From Salinisphaera japonica YTM-1 (lineage in GTDB: Bacteria; Pseudomonadota; Gammaproteobacteria; Nevskiales; Salinisphaeraceae), in contig NZ_AYKG01000008.1 in NCBI RefSeq assembly GCF_003788585.1, positions 1 to 64,000 of the forward strand: DNA of 64,000 nt, written 5' to 3'. The notes beneath the pieces are model-generated. The model was not told the DNA's origin and did no database searches. It saw nothing but the letters and a program-made list of their open reading frames with translations. The translations under genes were made by a program, and so were the position numbers. Shown in pieces: positions 47,056 to 55,926 of the stretch (position 1 is its first letter; each line of letters starts with the position of its first letter).

Positions 47056-48030
47056 ATGAGCGAATCATCGCAGAACCAGGCCGCCGACAAGAACGGCCCG
47101 AACGATAAGAAAGACAACGGCAAGAAAGAAGAGAATCAGGAAGCCGATCTGAACCGCCACGAGCGTCGGGATGCGCGCCGCCGCGAGTTTCCCAGCGCGG
47201 CCGTGGTCTATGAAGCGATTCGCGCCGAGGCCGAATCCGAGCTTTCGCGCCCGCTGCCCGGTCTGGCCTGGTCCGCGCTGGCGGCCGGCCTGTCGATGGG
47301 GTTCTCTTTCGTGGCCCAGGCCTTGCTGCGGCATTACTCGCCCGAGGCGTCCTGGCAGACGATCATCTCGAGCTTCGGCTACTCCATGGGCTTTCTGTTC
47401 GTCATTCTAGGCCGGCAACAGCTGTTCACCGAGAACACCCTCACCCCGGTGCTGGAGGTGCTGCGCGTCAAACGCCTGGATACGCTGATCCAGACCGTCA
47501 ATCTGTGGCTGGTCGTGCTGGCGGCCAATATCCTGGGCACGGCGATATTCGGCGCCACGCTCGTCTATGGTCACGTGCTGGATGATTCCATCGCCCCAGC
47601 GCTCAGCCAGATCGCGGCCAGCGAATACTCGGCGACCTTTCTGGAGACGATGATCCGTGCGGTGTTCGCCGGCTGGCTGGTCGCACTCATGCTCTGGCTG
47701 TTGCCGTTTGCCGAGACGGCTCGCGTGGGCGTGATCATCCTGGTGACGTTCTTGATCGGTCTGGCGCATCTGCCGCATATCATCGCGGGCTCCGTGGCCG
47801 CGCTCTACGCCGTGTTCGAGGGCAGCCACACCATCGGTCAGTACATCACCGATTTCTTCGTGCCCACGCTGATCGGCAACATGTTTGGCGGCATTCTGAT
47901 GGTGGCGGTCGTCAACTATGCGCAGGTGGCTTATAGCGGCCAGGACAACGACAAGAACAGCGACAAGAACAGCGACAAGAACAACGACACGGACAGCGCC
48001 AAGAAGAAGAACAAGACAAAAGAAAACTGA
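47056..48030 (+). CDS. Formate/nitrite transporter (FNT) family protein
   Basis: Membrane channel-like protein of 324 residues. A charged N-terminal extension of about 60 residues precedes six predicted membrane helices, including SALAAGLSMGFSFVAQALL, GRQQLFTENTLTPVL and GNMFGGILMVAVVNYAQV, which define the FNT fold. The substrate is unknown. The C-terminal tail contains repeats of the form DKNSDKNSDKNNDTDS encoded by a 12-bp tandem repeat at about 47942-47990, then a lysine-rich end. Confidence 0.85.
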   Translation: MSESSQNQAADKNGPNDKKDNGKKEENQEADLNRHERRDARRREFPSAAVVYEAIRAEAESELSRPLPGLAWSALAAGLSMGFSFVAQALLRHYSPEASWQTIISSFGYSMGFLFVILGRQQLFTENTLTPVLEVLRVKRLDTLIQTVNLWLVVLAANILGTAIFGATLVYGHVLDDSIAPALSQIAASEYSATFLETMIRAVFAGWLVALMLWLLPFAETARVGVIILVTFLIGLAHLPHIIAGSVAALYAVFEGSHTIGQYITDFFVPTLIGNMFGGILMVAVVNYAQVAYSGQDNDKNSDKNSDKNNDTDSAKKKNKTKEN

Positions 48031-48041
48031 AAACACCGCTT

Positions 48042-48069
48042 TTGCAAGCATCCCTTGGTCTGATATAGA
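48042..48069 (+). promoter_or_regulatory. Promoter of the CsbD-like gene
   Basis: TTGCAA (48042-48047), 16 bp, TATAGA (48064-48069), located 30 bp before the CsbD start codon. It is a reasonable sigma-70 or sigma-S promoter. Confidence 0.5.
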
Positions 48070-48098
48070 TAGACACAGACTTTTTTCAGGAGCAAAAC

Positions 48099-48335
48099 AT
48101 GGCAGAAAGCGACGACAAATGGTCCGGCCGTTTTGATCGTGCCAAAGGCAAGGCACGTGAGTACTTCGGCAAGCTGACCGACGACGACGTCGAGCAGGCC
48201 AAGGGCAAGCGCGAGAACATGCTGGGTAAGATCCAGGAAAAATACGGCGAGACGAAAGAGACCGCCGAGCAGTGGCTCGCCGAATTCGAGCACAAATATC
48301 TGAGTTCGGATGACGAGTCCGACAAGCCGCGCTAG
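48099..48335 (+). CDS. CsbD family stress-response protein
   Basis: A 78-residue hydrophilic protein with the CsbD pattern GRFDRAKGKAREYFGKLTDD and QAKGKRENMLGKIQEKYG. CsbD proteins are abundant general-stress proteins of unknown biochemistry, controlled by sigma-B in Bacillus. An AGGAG ribosome site lies upstream of ATG, a promoter at 48042-48069 and a strong terminator downstream, so it is monocistronic. Confidence 0.86.
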   Translation: MAESDDKWSGRFDRAKGKAREYFGKLTDDDVEQAKGKRENMLGKIQEKYGETKETAEQWLAEFEHKYLSSDDESDKPR

Positions 48336-48357
48336 ACGCCAGCGGTAGTGCCAGACC

Positions 48358-48390
48358 GAGCCGATGGGTTTTCGACCCATCGGCTTTTTT
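48358..48390 (+). terminator. Intrinsic terminator of the CsbD-like gene
   Basis: GCCGATGGG-TTTTCGA-CCCATCGGC followed by six T. This is a perfect 9-bp stem ending 55 bp after the stop codon. Confidence 0.9.
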
Positions 48391-48662
48391 ATGCGCGGCC
48401 GCCGTGCCGCGCGCCTGCCTCGTCTTCTGGCCACACCGCGTATGTCACAGCACGATCGGCCGCTTTATGGCAATCTGTCCGATCGTCGTAGTCGACGCGT
48501 GGCCCGGCCATGCGCACTGCGCAACAACACGTTGGTCCGCCAACGTCTGCCGGCCGTCATCACGGCTTGAACGCTGCGGGCTTCAAGTTGTCGTGTATCG
48601 GTCGCGCGGCGTAATATCGGGCCCGATCACGATCCCATAATGCTTTGTCGAAGGAGCATCTC
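48391..48662. other. aceE leader region
   Basis: No gene is visible in this 270-bp gap. TTGTCG followed after 18 bp by TAATAT (around 48590-48620) is a possible promoter for the pyruvate dehydrogenase operon. A strong AAGGAG lies immediately before aceE. No PdhR-type palindrome was recognised. Confidence 0.4.
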
Positions 48663-51353
48663 ATGGCTCAAGCGAGCGCCCATCCCGAGCACGTAGACGA
48701 CATCCCTGACGTCGACGCCCAGGAATCTGCCGAATGGCGCGACGCGCTTGACGCAGTCATCGAACGCGAAGGCCCGGAACGGGCTCATTTCCTGCTGGAG
48801 ATGCTCATCGATCGGTCGCGCCGTACCGGCGCCCAGATCCCCTACTCCCTGAACACGGCGTATGTGAACACCATTCCGCCGCACATGGAGGCCAAGAGCC
48901 CCGGTGATCCGGCCATCGAGTGGCGTATCCGCTCGATCATCCGCTGGAACGCCATGGCCATGGTGGTACAGGCCAACCGTCATCACGAAGGCGTGGGCGG
49001 GCATATCGCCAGCTTCGCCTCGGCGGCCACGCTGTATGAAGTCGGCTTCAACCATTTCTTCCATGCCCCCAGCGAAGAGCACGGCGGGGATCTGGTCTAT
49101 TTCCAGGGCCATTCGGCGCCGGGCATGTATGCCCGCAGCTATCTGGAAGGCCGTTTCACCGAGGATGATCTCTACAACTTCCGCGCCGAGTCCACGGGCA
49201 AGGGCCTGTCGAGCTATCCCCACGCCTGGCTGATGCCGGATTACTGGCAGTTCGCCACCGTGTCCATGGGTATCGGTCCCATCAACGCGATCTACCAGGC
49301 GCGCTTCATGCGTTATATGGAGAATCGCGGGGTTAAGGAAACCAAGGGCCGCCACGTCTGGTGCTACTGCGGCGACGGCGAGATGGACGAGCCCGAGTCC
49401 AAGGGCGCGATCGGCATGGCCGCGCGCGAGAACCTCGATAACCTGATCTTCGTGGTCAACTGCAACTTGCAGCGCCTGGACGGCCCGGTGCGCGGTGACT
49501 CCAAGATCGTCGACGAGCTGGAAGGCATCTTCCGCGGCGCCGGCTGGAACGTCATCAAGGTGCTTTGGGGCTCCATGTGGGACGGCCTGCTGGCCCAGGA
49601 CCACGACGGCAAGCTTGTCGAACTGATGAACGAAACCGTCGACGGCGAATACCAGGCCTACAAGGCCCGCGGCGGCAAGTACACGCGCGACGAGTTCTTC
49701 GGCAAGTACGAACAGACCAAGAAGATGGTCGCCTCGATGTCGGACGAGGATATTTCACGCCTGAACCGCGGCGGGCATGACCCGCACAAGGTCTATGCCG
49801 CCTATCATCAGGCCGTGAATCAGGACAACGGCAAGCCGACGGTCATCCTGGCCAAGACGGTCAAGGGCTATGGCATGGGCGAGGCTGGCGAAGGCCAGAA
49901 CATCACCCACCAGCAGAAGAAGATGGCCGAGGAGGCGCTCAAGGAATTCCGCGATCGCTTCGAGATCCCGATCGCCGACGACAAGATCGCCGACGCACCC
50001 TTCTACAAGCCCGAAGAAGACTCCGAGGAGATGCAGTATCTCCACGCGCGTCGCAAGGAGCTGGGCGGTTATCTGCCCCAGCGCCGCACCGAGGGCGACA
50101 AGCTTGAAATCCCCGAGCTGTCGGCCTTCGACAAGCTGCTTCAGGGCTCGGGCGATCGTGAAATGGCCACCACCATGGTCTTCACACGCATCCTGCAGAT
50201 CCTGACGCGCGACAAGAACATCAAGGACCGTATCGTCCCGATCATCCCGGACGAGGCGCGTACCTTCGGCATGGAAGGCATGTTCCGCTCGCTTGGCATC
50301 TACTCGCCGGTGGGCCAGCTCTTCGTGCCCGAAGACTCCGATCAGCTGGCCTTCTACAAGGAAGCCAAGGACGGCCAGATTCTGGAAGAAGGCATCACCG
50401 AAGCCGGTGCCATCTCCTCGTTCATCGCCGCGGCCACGTCGTACTCGAACCACGCCACGACGATGATCCCGTTTTATGCCTTCTACAGCATGTTCGGCTT
50501 CCAGCGTGTGGGTGATTTCTGCTGGGCCGCCGGCGACATGCGTGCCCGTGGCTTCATGCTGGGCGGCACCGCCGGGCGCACGACCATCAACGGCGAGGGC
50601 CTGCAGCACCAGGACGGCCACAGCCATGTGATGTTCGACTGCGTGCCCAACTGCAAGGCCTATGACCCGACCTTCTCCTACGAGATGGCCGTGATCATCC
50701 ATCGCGGCCTGGTGGAGATGTATCAGGAACAGCGTGATGTCTATTACTACATCACGATGATGAACGAGAACTACAACCACCCGCCGATGCCCGAAGGCGT
50801 CGAAGACGACATCATCGCCGGCCTGTATCAGTACTCGGCCTCGGGTGACGACAAGGACAACCAGGTCAACCTGCTGGGCTCGGGCACGATCATGCGCGAG
50901 GTCATCGCGGCCGCCAAGATGCTCGAGGACGAGTACGACGTCGGTGCCACGGTCTGGTCCGCCCCAAGCTTCACCGAGCTGAAGCGCGACGGCCTCACCG
51001 CCGAGCGCTGGAACATGCTCCACCCGGATCAAGAGCAGAAAATCAGCCACGTCGGCGAGAAATTCGCCGAGGCCCGCGGCCCGGCCATCGCCGCCACGGA
51101 CTATGTGCGTGCCCTGCCCGAAATGATTCGCCCCTACATGCCGGTGGCTTATCACACGCTGGGCACCGACGGCTTCGGCCGTTCGGACACGCGCGAAGCC
51201 CTGCGTGAGTTCTTCGAGGTCGATCGACGCTGGATCACCGTCTGTGCGCTGAAAGCCCTGGCCGATGAGGGCAAGATCGAGCGTAAAGTCGTGGGTGAGG
51301 CCATCCGCAAGTACGGCATCGATCCGGACAAGCCGGAACCGCTCTACGCCTGA
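48663..51353 (+). CDS. aceE: Pyruvate dehydrogenase E1 component (homodimeric)
   Basis: Thiamine diphosphate enzyme of 896 residues decarboxylating pyruvate and acetylating E2 lipoate. The ThDP motif lies in CGDGEMDEPESKGAI...NCNLQRLDGPVRG, and the family segments GHSAPGMYARSYLEG, GEGLQHQDGHSH and GTDGFGRSDTREALR are intact. ATG 48663 with AAGGAG is chosen over an in-frame ATG at 48645. First gene of aceE-aceF-[TA pair]-lpd. Confidence 0.97.
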   Translation: MAQASAHPEHVDDIPDVDAQESAEWRDALDAVIEREGPERAHFLLEMLIDRSRRTGAQIPYSLNTAYVNTIPPHMEAKSPGDPAIEWRIRSIIRWNAMAMVVQANRHHEGVGGHIASFASAATLYEVGFNHFFHAPSEEHGGDLVYFQGHSAPGMYARSYLEGRFTEDDLYNFRAESTGKGLSSYPHAWLMPDYWQFATVSMGIGPINAIYQARFMRYMENRGVKETKGRHVWCYCGDGEMDEPESKGAIGMAARENLDNLIFVVNCNLQRLDGPVRGDSKIVDELEGIFRGAGWNVIKVLWGSMWDGLLAQDHDGKLVELMNETVDGEYQAYKARGGKYTRDEFFGKYEQTKKMVASMSDEDISRLNRGGHDPHKVYAAYHQAVNQDNGKPTVILAKTVKGYGMGEAGEGQNITHQQKKMAEEALKEFRDRFEIPIADDKIADAPFYKPEEDSEEMQYLHARRKELGGYLPQRRTEGDKLEIPELSAFDKLLQGSGDREMATTMVFTRILQILTRDKNIKDRIVPIIPDEARTFGMEGMFRSLGIYSPVGQLFVPEDSDQLAFYKEAKDGQILEEGITEAGAISSFIAAATSYSNHATTMIPFYAFYSMFGFQRVGDFCWAAGDMRARGFMLGGTAGRTTINGEGLQHQDGHSHVMFDCVPNCKAYDPTFSYEMAVIIHRGLVEMYQEQRDVYYYITMMNENYNHPPMPEGVEDDIIAGLYQYSASGDDKDNQVNLLGSGTIMREVIAAAKMLEDEYDVGATVWSAPSFTELKRDGLTAERWNMLHPDQEQKISHVGEKFAEARGPAIAATDYVRALPEMIRPYMPVAYHTLGTDGFGRSDTREALREFFEVDRRWITVCALKALADEGKIERKVVGEAIRKYGIDPDKPEPLYA

Positions 51354-51443
51354 TCGGGTGCGAGTGACAACGCTTTAACCGAGACAAGACAGCGGCGGGC
51401 AGACAACAATGGCCCGCCGCCGTCCTAGCCAAGGAAACGTTTT

Positions 51444-53294
51444 ATGGCGGCGCAGGAAATCAAGGTCCCGGACATTGGCGACTTCGACGCGGTCGAAGTC
51501 ATTGAAGTGCTGGTGGCCGAAGGCGACACGGTCGAAAAAGAGCAGGCGCTCATCACGCTGGAATCCGACAAGGCGACACTTGAAGTGCCGTCCACGGTGG
51601 CCGGCAAGATCACCGAGCTCAAGATCAGCGAAGGCGATAACGTCTCCGAGGGCGATGTGATCGCCATGGTCGAAGCCGAGGACGACTCGGGCTCGGACGA
51701 TGCTGACGACGACGACGGCGACGACGATCAGGCAGAAGGCTCGGACAACGAATCGGCCGAGGAATCCGAGGCTTCCGGTGACGACACGCCGGACGGCGAC
51801 GACGACCCCGAAGACAAGGAAGACGCCGGCGAAGAACAGGCCAAGGCCGACGACGCTGGCGACGGCGAAACCGTAGAAGTGAAAGTGCCGGACATCGGTG
51901 ATTTCGACGCGGTCGAGGTTATCGAAGTGCTGGTCGCCGAAGGCGATACGGTCGAGAAGGAACAGGCGCTCATCACGCTGGAATCCGACAAGGCCACGCT
52001 GGAAGTGCCCTCCTCGGCCGCCGGTACACTCACCGAGTTGAAAATCGCCGAAGGCGACAACGTCTCCGAAGGCGACGTGATCGCCATGGTGCAGACCGCC
52101 GGCGGCGGCTCTGGCGCGGCCGAATCCAAGTCGGGCGACAAGGCCGAAAAAGACACGTCAAGCAAGGACAAGTCGGACAAGAAATCGCCCGGCGGCAGCG
52201 CCCAGGCCGATGACGCCAAGGCCACGCCGGACGAGGGCAAGAAGAAACAGCCCGACTCCGGCACCGCCTCGCAGGACGATAAGCCCGCGCCACGGGCCGA
52301 TGCCGGCAAGCCCTCGGAAGGTCTCGATAAGTCGAAGATCCAATCCGTGGACGAAGACCGCTTCGGCAAGGCCCATGCCTCGCCCAGCGTGCGCAAGTTC
52401 GCCCGCGAGCTGGGCGCTGATCTCGGCAAGATCGAAGGCTCGGGCCGCAAGGGCCGCATCACCGAAGAAGACGTGCAGTCCTACGTCAAAGGCGCGCTGG
52501 AACAGGTCCAGAGCGGCAAGAGCAAGGCCGGCGCTGCGGCCCCGGCCGGCGGTGGCGGCGGCGTGCCCACGCAGCCGGATATCGACTTCAGCCAGTTCGG
52601 CGAGGTCGAAATCACCGAGCTGGCTCGTATCCGCAAGATCTCGGCCAAGGCCGTGCACAAGAACTGGCTGCTCATCCCGCACGTCACCCAGTTCGACACC
52701 GCTGACATCACCGAGATGGAAGCCTTCCGCCAGGCCAACAAGGAAAAAGCCAAGGCCGACGGCGTCAAGCTCACGCCGCTGGCCTTCCTGCTGAAAGCCT
52801 CGGCCGCGGCCCTCAAGGCCTTCCCGGACTTGAACAGCTCGTTGACCGCCGACGGCGCGTCCCTGGTGCACAAGAAATACGTCAACATCGCGGTGGCGGT
52901 CGACACCCCCGGCGGCCTGCTCATGCCGGTCATCAAGGACGTCGACAAGAAAGGCATCTACGAGATCGCCCGCGATCTGGACGATGTCTCGGCCCGTGCC
53001 CGCGACGGCAAGATCAAGGGCAGCGACATGCAAGGCGCGTGTTTCTCGATCTCGAGCCTCGGCGGCGTTGGCGGCACGGCGTTCACGCCGATCGTCAACT
53101 CGCCCGAAGTCGGCATCCTGGGCGTGTCCAAGCACACCATGCAGCCCGTCTGGAACGGCTCTGAGTTCGAGCCACGCCTGATCCTGCCGCTAAGCTTCTC
53201 TTATGATCACCGCGTGATCGACGGCGCCAAGGCCGCCCGTATCACCGGCTTCATCAGCGAGAAACTGTCGGATCTGCGCACGCTGTTGTTGTAA
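51444..53294 (+). CDS. aceF: Pyruvate dehydrogenase E2, dihydrolipoyl acetyltransferase
   Basis: 616-residue E2 core. Two lipoyl domains (about 1-75 and 148-222) each carry ESDKATLEVP with the lipoylated lysine. They are joined by a linker of about 70 residues that is extremely rich in Asp, Glu and Ser instead of the usual Ala/Pro linker. A peripheral subunit-binding domain (HASPSVRKFARELGADL, near 315-350) and the acyltransferase domain ending SYDHRVIDGAKAARI with the catalytic HxxxDG follow. It receives acetyl groups from E1 and binds E3. Confidence 0.96.
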   Translation: MAAQEIKVPDIGDFDAVEVIEVLVAEGDTVEKEQALITLESDKATLEVPSTVAGKITELKISEGDNVSEGDVIAMVEAEDDSGSDDADDDDGDDDQAEGSDNESAEESEASGDDTPDGDDDPEDKEDAGEEQAKADDAGDGETVEVKVPDIGDFDAVEVIEVLVAEGDTVEKEQALITLESDKATLEVPSSAAGTLTELKIAEGDNVSEGDVIAMVQTAGGGSGAAESKSGDKAEKDTSSKDKSDKKSPGGSAQADDAKATPDEGKKKQPDSGTASQDDKPAPRADAGKPSEGLDKSKIQSVDEDRFGKAHASPSVRKFARELGADLGKIEGSGRKGRITEEDVQSYVKGALEQVQSGKSKAGAAAPAGGGGGVPTQPDIDFSQFGEVEITELARIRKISAKAVHKNWLLIPHVTQFDTADITEMEAFRQANKEKAKADGVKLTPLAFLLKASAAALKAFPDLNSSLTADGASLVHKKYVNIAVAVDTPGGLLMPVIKDVDKKGIYEIARDLDDVSARARDGKIKGSDMQGACFSISSLGGVGGTAFTPIVNSPEVGILGVSKHTMQPVWNGSEFEPRLILPLSFSYDHRVIDGAKAARITGFISEKLSDLRTLLL

Positions 53295-53352
53295 CGGAAA
53301 GGCCCTGCGTGATGTCGTAAATTGAACGAGGAATTCGGCACAGGAGGTTGTT

Positions 53353-53607
53353 ATGGCACGGTCCGTGGAGCAGATAGAGCACGATATCGAAAGCCTGAGC
53401 GCCGCTGATAAACAGCGGGTGTTCAAACATCTTCTGGCCGAGCTCGATCTACGCGATGAACCCGAGGCGCCCAGAGACGAAATCGAAGCGGCATGGATAG
53501 CAGAAGCTGAACGCCGCGCCCAAGAGCTTGAAAACGGTACGGTCGAAACCGTGCCGCTGGAAGATGTCATGCGCCGTGCGCGTGAGCGCTTGAACCGTGA
53601 CCGTTGA
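53353..53607 (+). CDS. Addiction-module antitoxin, unstable-antitoxin family
   Basis: An 84-residue protein. Its N-terminal helix (IEHDIESLSAADKQRVFKHLL) and C-terminal AAWIAEAERRAQELENGTVE motif match the putative addiction module component family (Pfam PF09720). A strong AGGAGG lies before the ATG. Its stop overlaps the toxin gene by 11 bp. The antitoxin-toxin pair is embedded between aceF and lpd, in the same direction, so it would be co-transcribed with them. Confidence 0.82.
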   Translation: MARSVEQIEHDIESLSAADKQRVFKHLLAELDLRDEPEAPRDEIEAAWIAEAERRAQELENGTVETVPLEDVMRRARERLNRDR

Positions 53608-53887
53608 GTTTCATCCCGAAGCAGACGATGAATTCATCGCGCAGATTGGCTTCTATGAATCGCAGCGGTCCGGCCTCGGCGATGCCTTCGTCAACGCGGT
53701 GTATCAAACACTAGAGCGCTTGTTGGCGTTTCCAGAGCTTGGCAAGCCGGCCGGTCAACGAACACGGCGTTTGCTCGTGCAACGGTTTCCGCACTCGGTA
53801 ATCTATCAGTACAAAAACGATCGGCTATTCGTACTGGCAATTGCACATGACAAGCGTCAAAGCGGCTACTGGCGGGATCGCACGTGA
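53597..53887 (+). CDS. RelE/ParE family toxin
   Basis: A 96-residue protein with the ParE/RelE fold pattern: VEFHPEADDEFIAQIGFYE, central ALERLLAFPELGKP-type segment (TLERLLAFPELGKP), and C-terminal PHSVIYQYKNDRLFVLAIAHDKRQSGYW. It may inhibit gyrase or cut mRNA; subfamily cannot be decided by eye. The start is GTG 53597 overlapping the antitoxin. Base composition resembles the neighbours, so the pair is well ameliorated. Confidence 0.85.
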   Translation: MTVEFHPEADDEFIAQIGFYESQRSGLGDAFVNAVYQTLERLLAFPELGKPAGQRTRRLLVQRFPHSVIYQYKNDRLFVLAIAHDKRQSGYWRDRT

Positions 53888-53978
53888 AAGCGCGCATCCG
53901 GCCGCGTCCAGGCTTTGAACGTTTGAAATATTGAAATTGGACGCCGTCGATCGGGCGGCTTAAAGGTAGACAAGTCCT

Positions 53979-55814
53979 ATGGCACAGGAAATCAAAGTCC
54001 CCGACATTGGCGATTTCGACGCGGTCGAGATCATCGAAGTGCTCGTCGCCGAGGGCGACACGGTCGAAAAAGAACAGGCGCTCATCACGCTGGAATCGGA
54101 CAAGGCCACCCTCGAAGTGCCCGCCCCCGTTGCCGGCAAGATCACCGAGCTGAAAGTCGCCGAGGGCGATAGCGTCTCCGAGGGCGACGTCATCGCCATG
54201 GTCGAGGCAGCCGAGGCCGAAGAAGAATCCGAGGCCGAGGCCGACAAGCCCGACCCCAAGGCCGACGACGAAAAAGACAACGACAAGGCCAAGTCGGAAG
54301 ACAAGCCCGACAAAAAGGCCGACGAAAAACGCGGTGCCGACCGCCCCGCCGCCAATACCGACGACTCGACCGTCGAGCCCAAGGCCAGCACCCCGGCCAG
54401 CGACGACCACGACTACGATTGTGACGTCCTCGTGCTGGGCTCCGGCCCCGGCGGCTACACCGCGGCTTTCCGTGCCGCGGACATGGGCCTGAACGTCACC
54501 CTGGTCGAGCGTCACAGCGTGCTGGGCGGCGTGTGCCTCAACGTCGGCTGTATCCCGTCCAAGGCCCTGCTCCACTCAGCCAAGGTCATCGAAGACGCGG
54601 CCAACATGGCCAGCCACGGTGTCACCTTCGGCAAACCCGAGATCGATCTCGCCAAGCTGCTGGACTACAAGCAGTCCGTCATCGACCAGCTCACCGGCGG
54701 CCTGAAATCCATGGCCTCCAAGCGTCAGGTCAACGTCGTAACGGGTACCGGCACCTTCAGCGACGACCACACGCTGGCGCTGGAAGGCAACGACGACACG
54801 GATCAGATCACCTTCAACAAGGCCATTATCTGTGTCGGCTCCGAGCCCGTCATGCTGCCCGGCTGGCCCGAAGACGAGCGCATCTGGACCTCGGCCGAAG
54901 CCCTGTCCCCAGACGAGCTGCCCGAATCGCTGCTCGTCGTCGGCGGCGGCATCATTGGCTGTGAAATCGCCAACGTCTATGCCGCCCACGGTACCGACGT
55001 CGATGTGGTCGAAATGACCGACGCCCTGATCCCCGGTGCCGACAAGGACCTCATCAAGCCGCTCACCAAGCGCATGAAAGCCCGCTGCGGCAATATCTGG
55101 GTCAACACCAAGGTCACCGGCCTCGAAGCCGGCGACAAGCTCACCGCCAGCTTCGAGGGCAAGGACGCCCCCGAATCCAAGCAATACGACCGTGTGCTGG
55201 TCGCCGTGGGCCGCAAGCCCAACGGCGCCAAGATCGGGGCCGATGCAGCCGGTGTCGAAGTCAACGAACGCGGCTTCATCCCCGTCGACAAACAGTGCCG
55301 CACCAACGTCGAGCACATCTTCGCCATCGGCGACGTCTCCGGCGAGCCACAACTGGCCCACCGCGCCACGCACCAGGGCAAGGTCGCCGCCGAATGCTGC
55401 GCCGGCGAAAAAGCAGCGTTTGACGCCAAGGTCATCCCCTCCGTCGTCTATACCGACCCCGAAGTCGCCTGGACCGGCGTGACTGAAAACCAGGCCAAGG
55501 CAGAGGGCATCGAATACACCAAGAGCGCCTTCCCCTGGGCCGCCAACGGCCGCGCCATCGGCCTCGACGCCACCGACGGCAACACCAAACTCATCTTCGG
55601 CACCGACGGCCGCATCATCGGCGCGGGTGCCGTCGGCCCCGGCGCCGGCGACCTAATCGCCGAAACCTGCCTGGCGATCGAAATGGGCGCCGACGCCCAC
55701 GACATCGGCCTGACCATCCACCCGCACCCGACGCTGGCGGAAACGGTGGGTATGGCAGCCGAGGCCGAGGCCGGAACGCTTACGGATCTGTATATCCCGA
55801 AGAAGAAAAAGTAG
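53979..55814 (+). CDS. lpd: Dihydrolipoamide dehydrogenase (E3) with N-terminal lipoyl domain
   Basis: 611-residue E3 with a fused lipoyl domain (1-75, ESDKATLEVP) nearly identical to those in AceF, then a charged linker of Asp, Glu, Lys and Pro (about 80-140). The flavoprotein begins VLVLGSGPGGYTAAFRAADM, has redox cysteines in GGVCLNVGCIPSK, and the C-terminal catalytic HPHPTLAET. It reoxidises dihydrolipoamide with NAD. It lies downstream of the TA pair; a terminator follows at 55841. Confidence 0.95.
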   Translation: MAQEIKVPDIGDFDAVEIIEVLVAEGDTVEKEQALITLESDKATLEVPAPVAGKITELKVAEGDSVSEGDVIAMVEAAEAEEESEAEADKPDPKADDEKDNDKAKSEDKPDKKADEKRGADRPAANTDDSTVEPKASTPASDDHDYDCDVLVLGSGPGGYTAAFRAADMGLNVTLVERHSVLGGVCLNVGCIPSKALLHSAKVIEDAANMASHGVTFGKPEIDLAKLLDYKQSVIDQLTGGLKSMASKRQVNVVTGTGTFSDDHTLALEGNDDTDQITFNKAIICVGSEPVMLPGWPEDERIWTSAEALSPDELPESLLVVGGGIIGCEIANVYAAHGTDVDVVEMTDALIPGADKDLIKPLTKRMKARCGNIWVNTKVTGLEAGDKLTASFEGKDAPESKQYDRVLVAVGRKPNGAKIGADAAGVEVNERGFIPVDKQCRTNVEHIFAIGDVSGEPQLAHRATHQGKVAAECCAGEKAAFDAKVIPSVVYTDPEVAWTGVTENQAKAEGIEYTKSAFPWAANGRAIGLDATDGNTKLIFGTDGRIIGAGAVGPGAGDLIAETCLAIEMGADAHDIGLTIHPHPTLAETVGMAAEAEAGTLTDLYIPKKKK

Positions 55815-55840
55815 CGCAGCCGCTTTTTCGAGAACGAATC

Positions 55841-55866
55841 AAGGCCGGCTTTTCGCCGGCCTTTTT
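55841..55866 (+). terminator. Intrinsic terminator after lpd
   Basis: AAGGCCGGC-TTTTC-GCCGGCCTTTTT: a strong stem followed by a T run, ending the pyruvate dehydrogenase operon. Confidence 0.9.
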
Positions 55867-55883
55867 GGTGGACAGAGAAAAAC

Positions 55884-55919
55884 TATAACGCGTTGCGTCG
55901 CATAACGCGACGCGTTATA
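55884..55919. promoter_or_regulatory. Candidate HigA operator palindrome
   Basis: The 36-bp segment contains TATAACGCG at its left end and CGCGTTATA at its right end, plus a third ATAACGCG in the middle and nested CGTCGC/GCGACG. It lies 7 bp before the higB ATG, where an autorepressor should bind. Confidence 0.65.
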
Positions 55920-55926
55920 TCTGGCC

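Noticed and set aside
49755-51155. 466-codon minus-strand frame opposite aceE
   Set aside because: Antisense of a well-conserved gene; composition is typical of reverse-frame translation.
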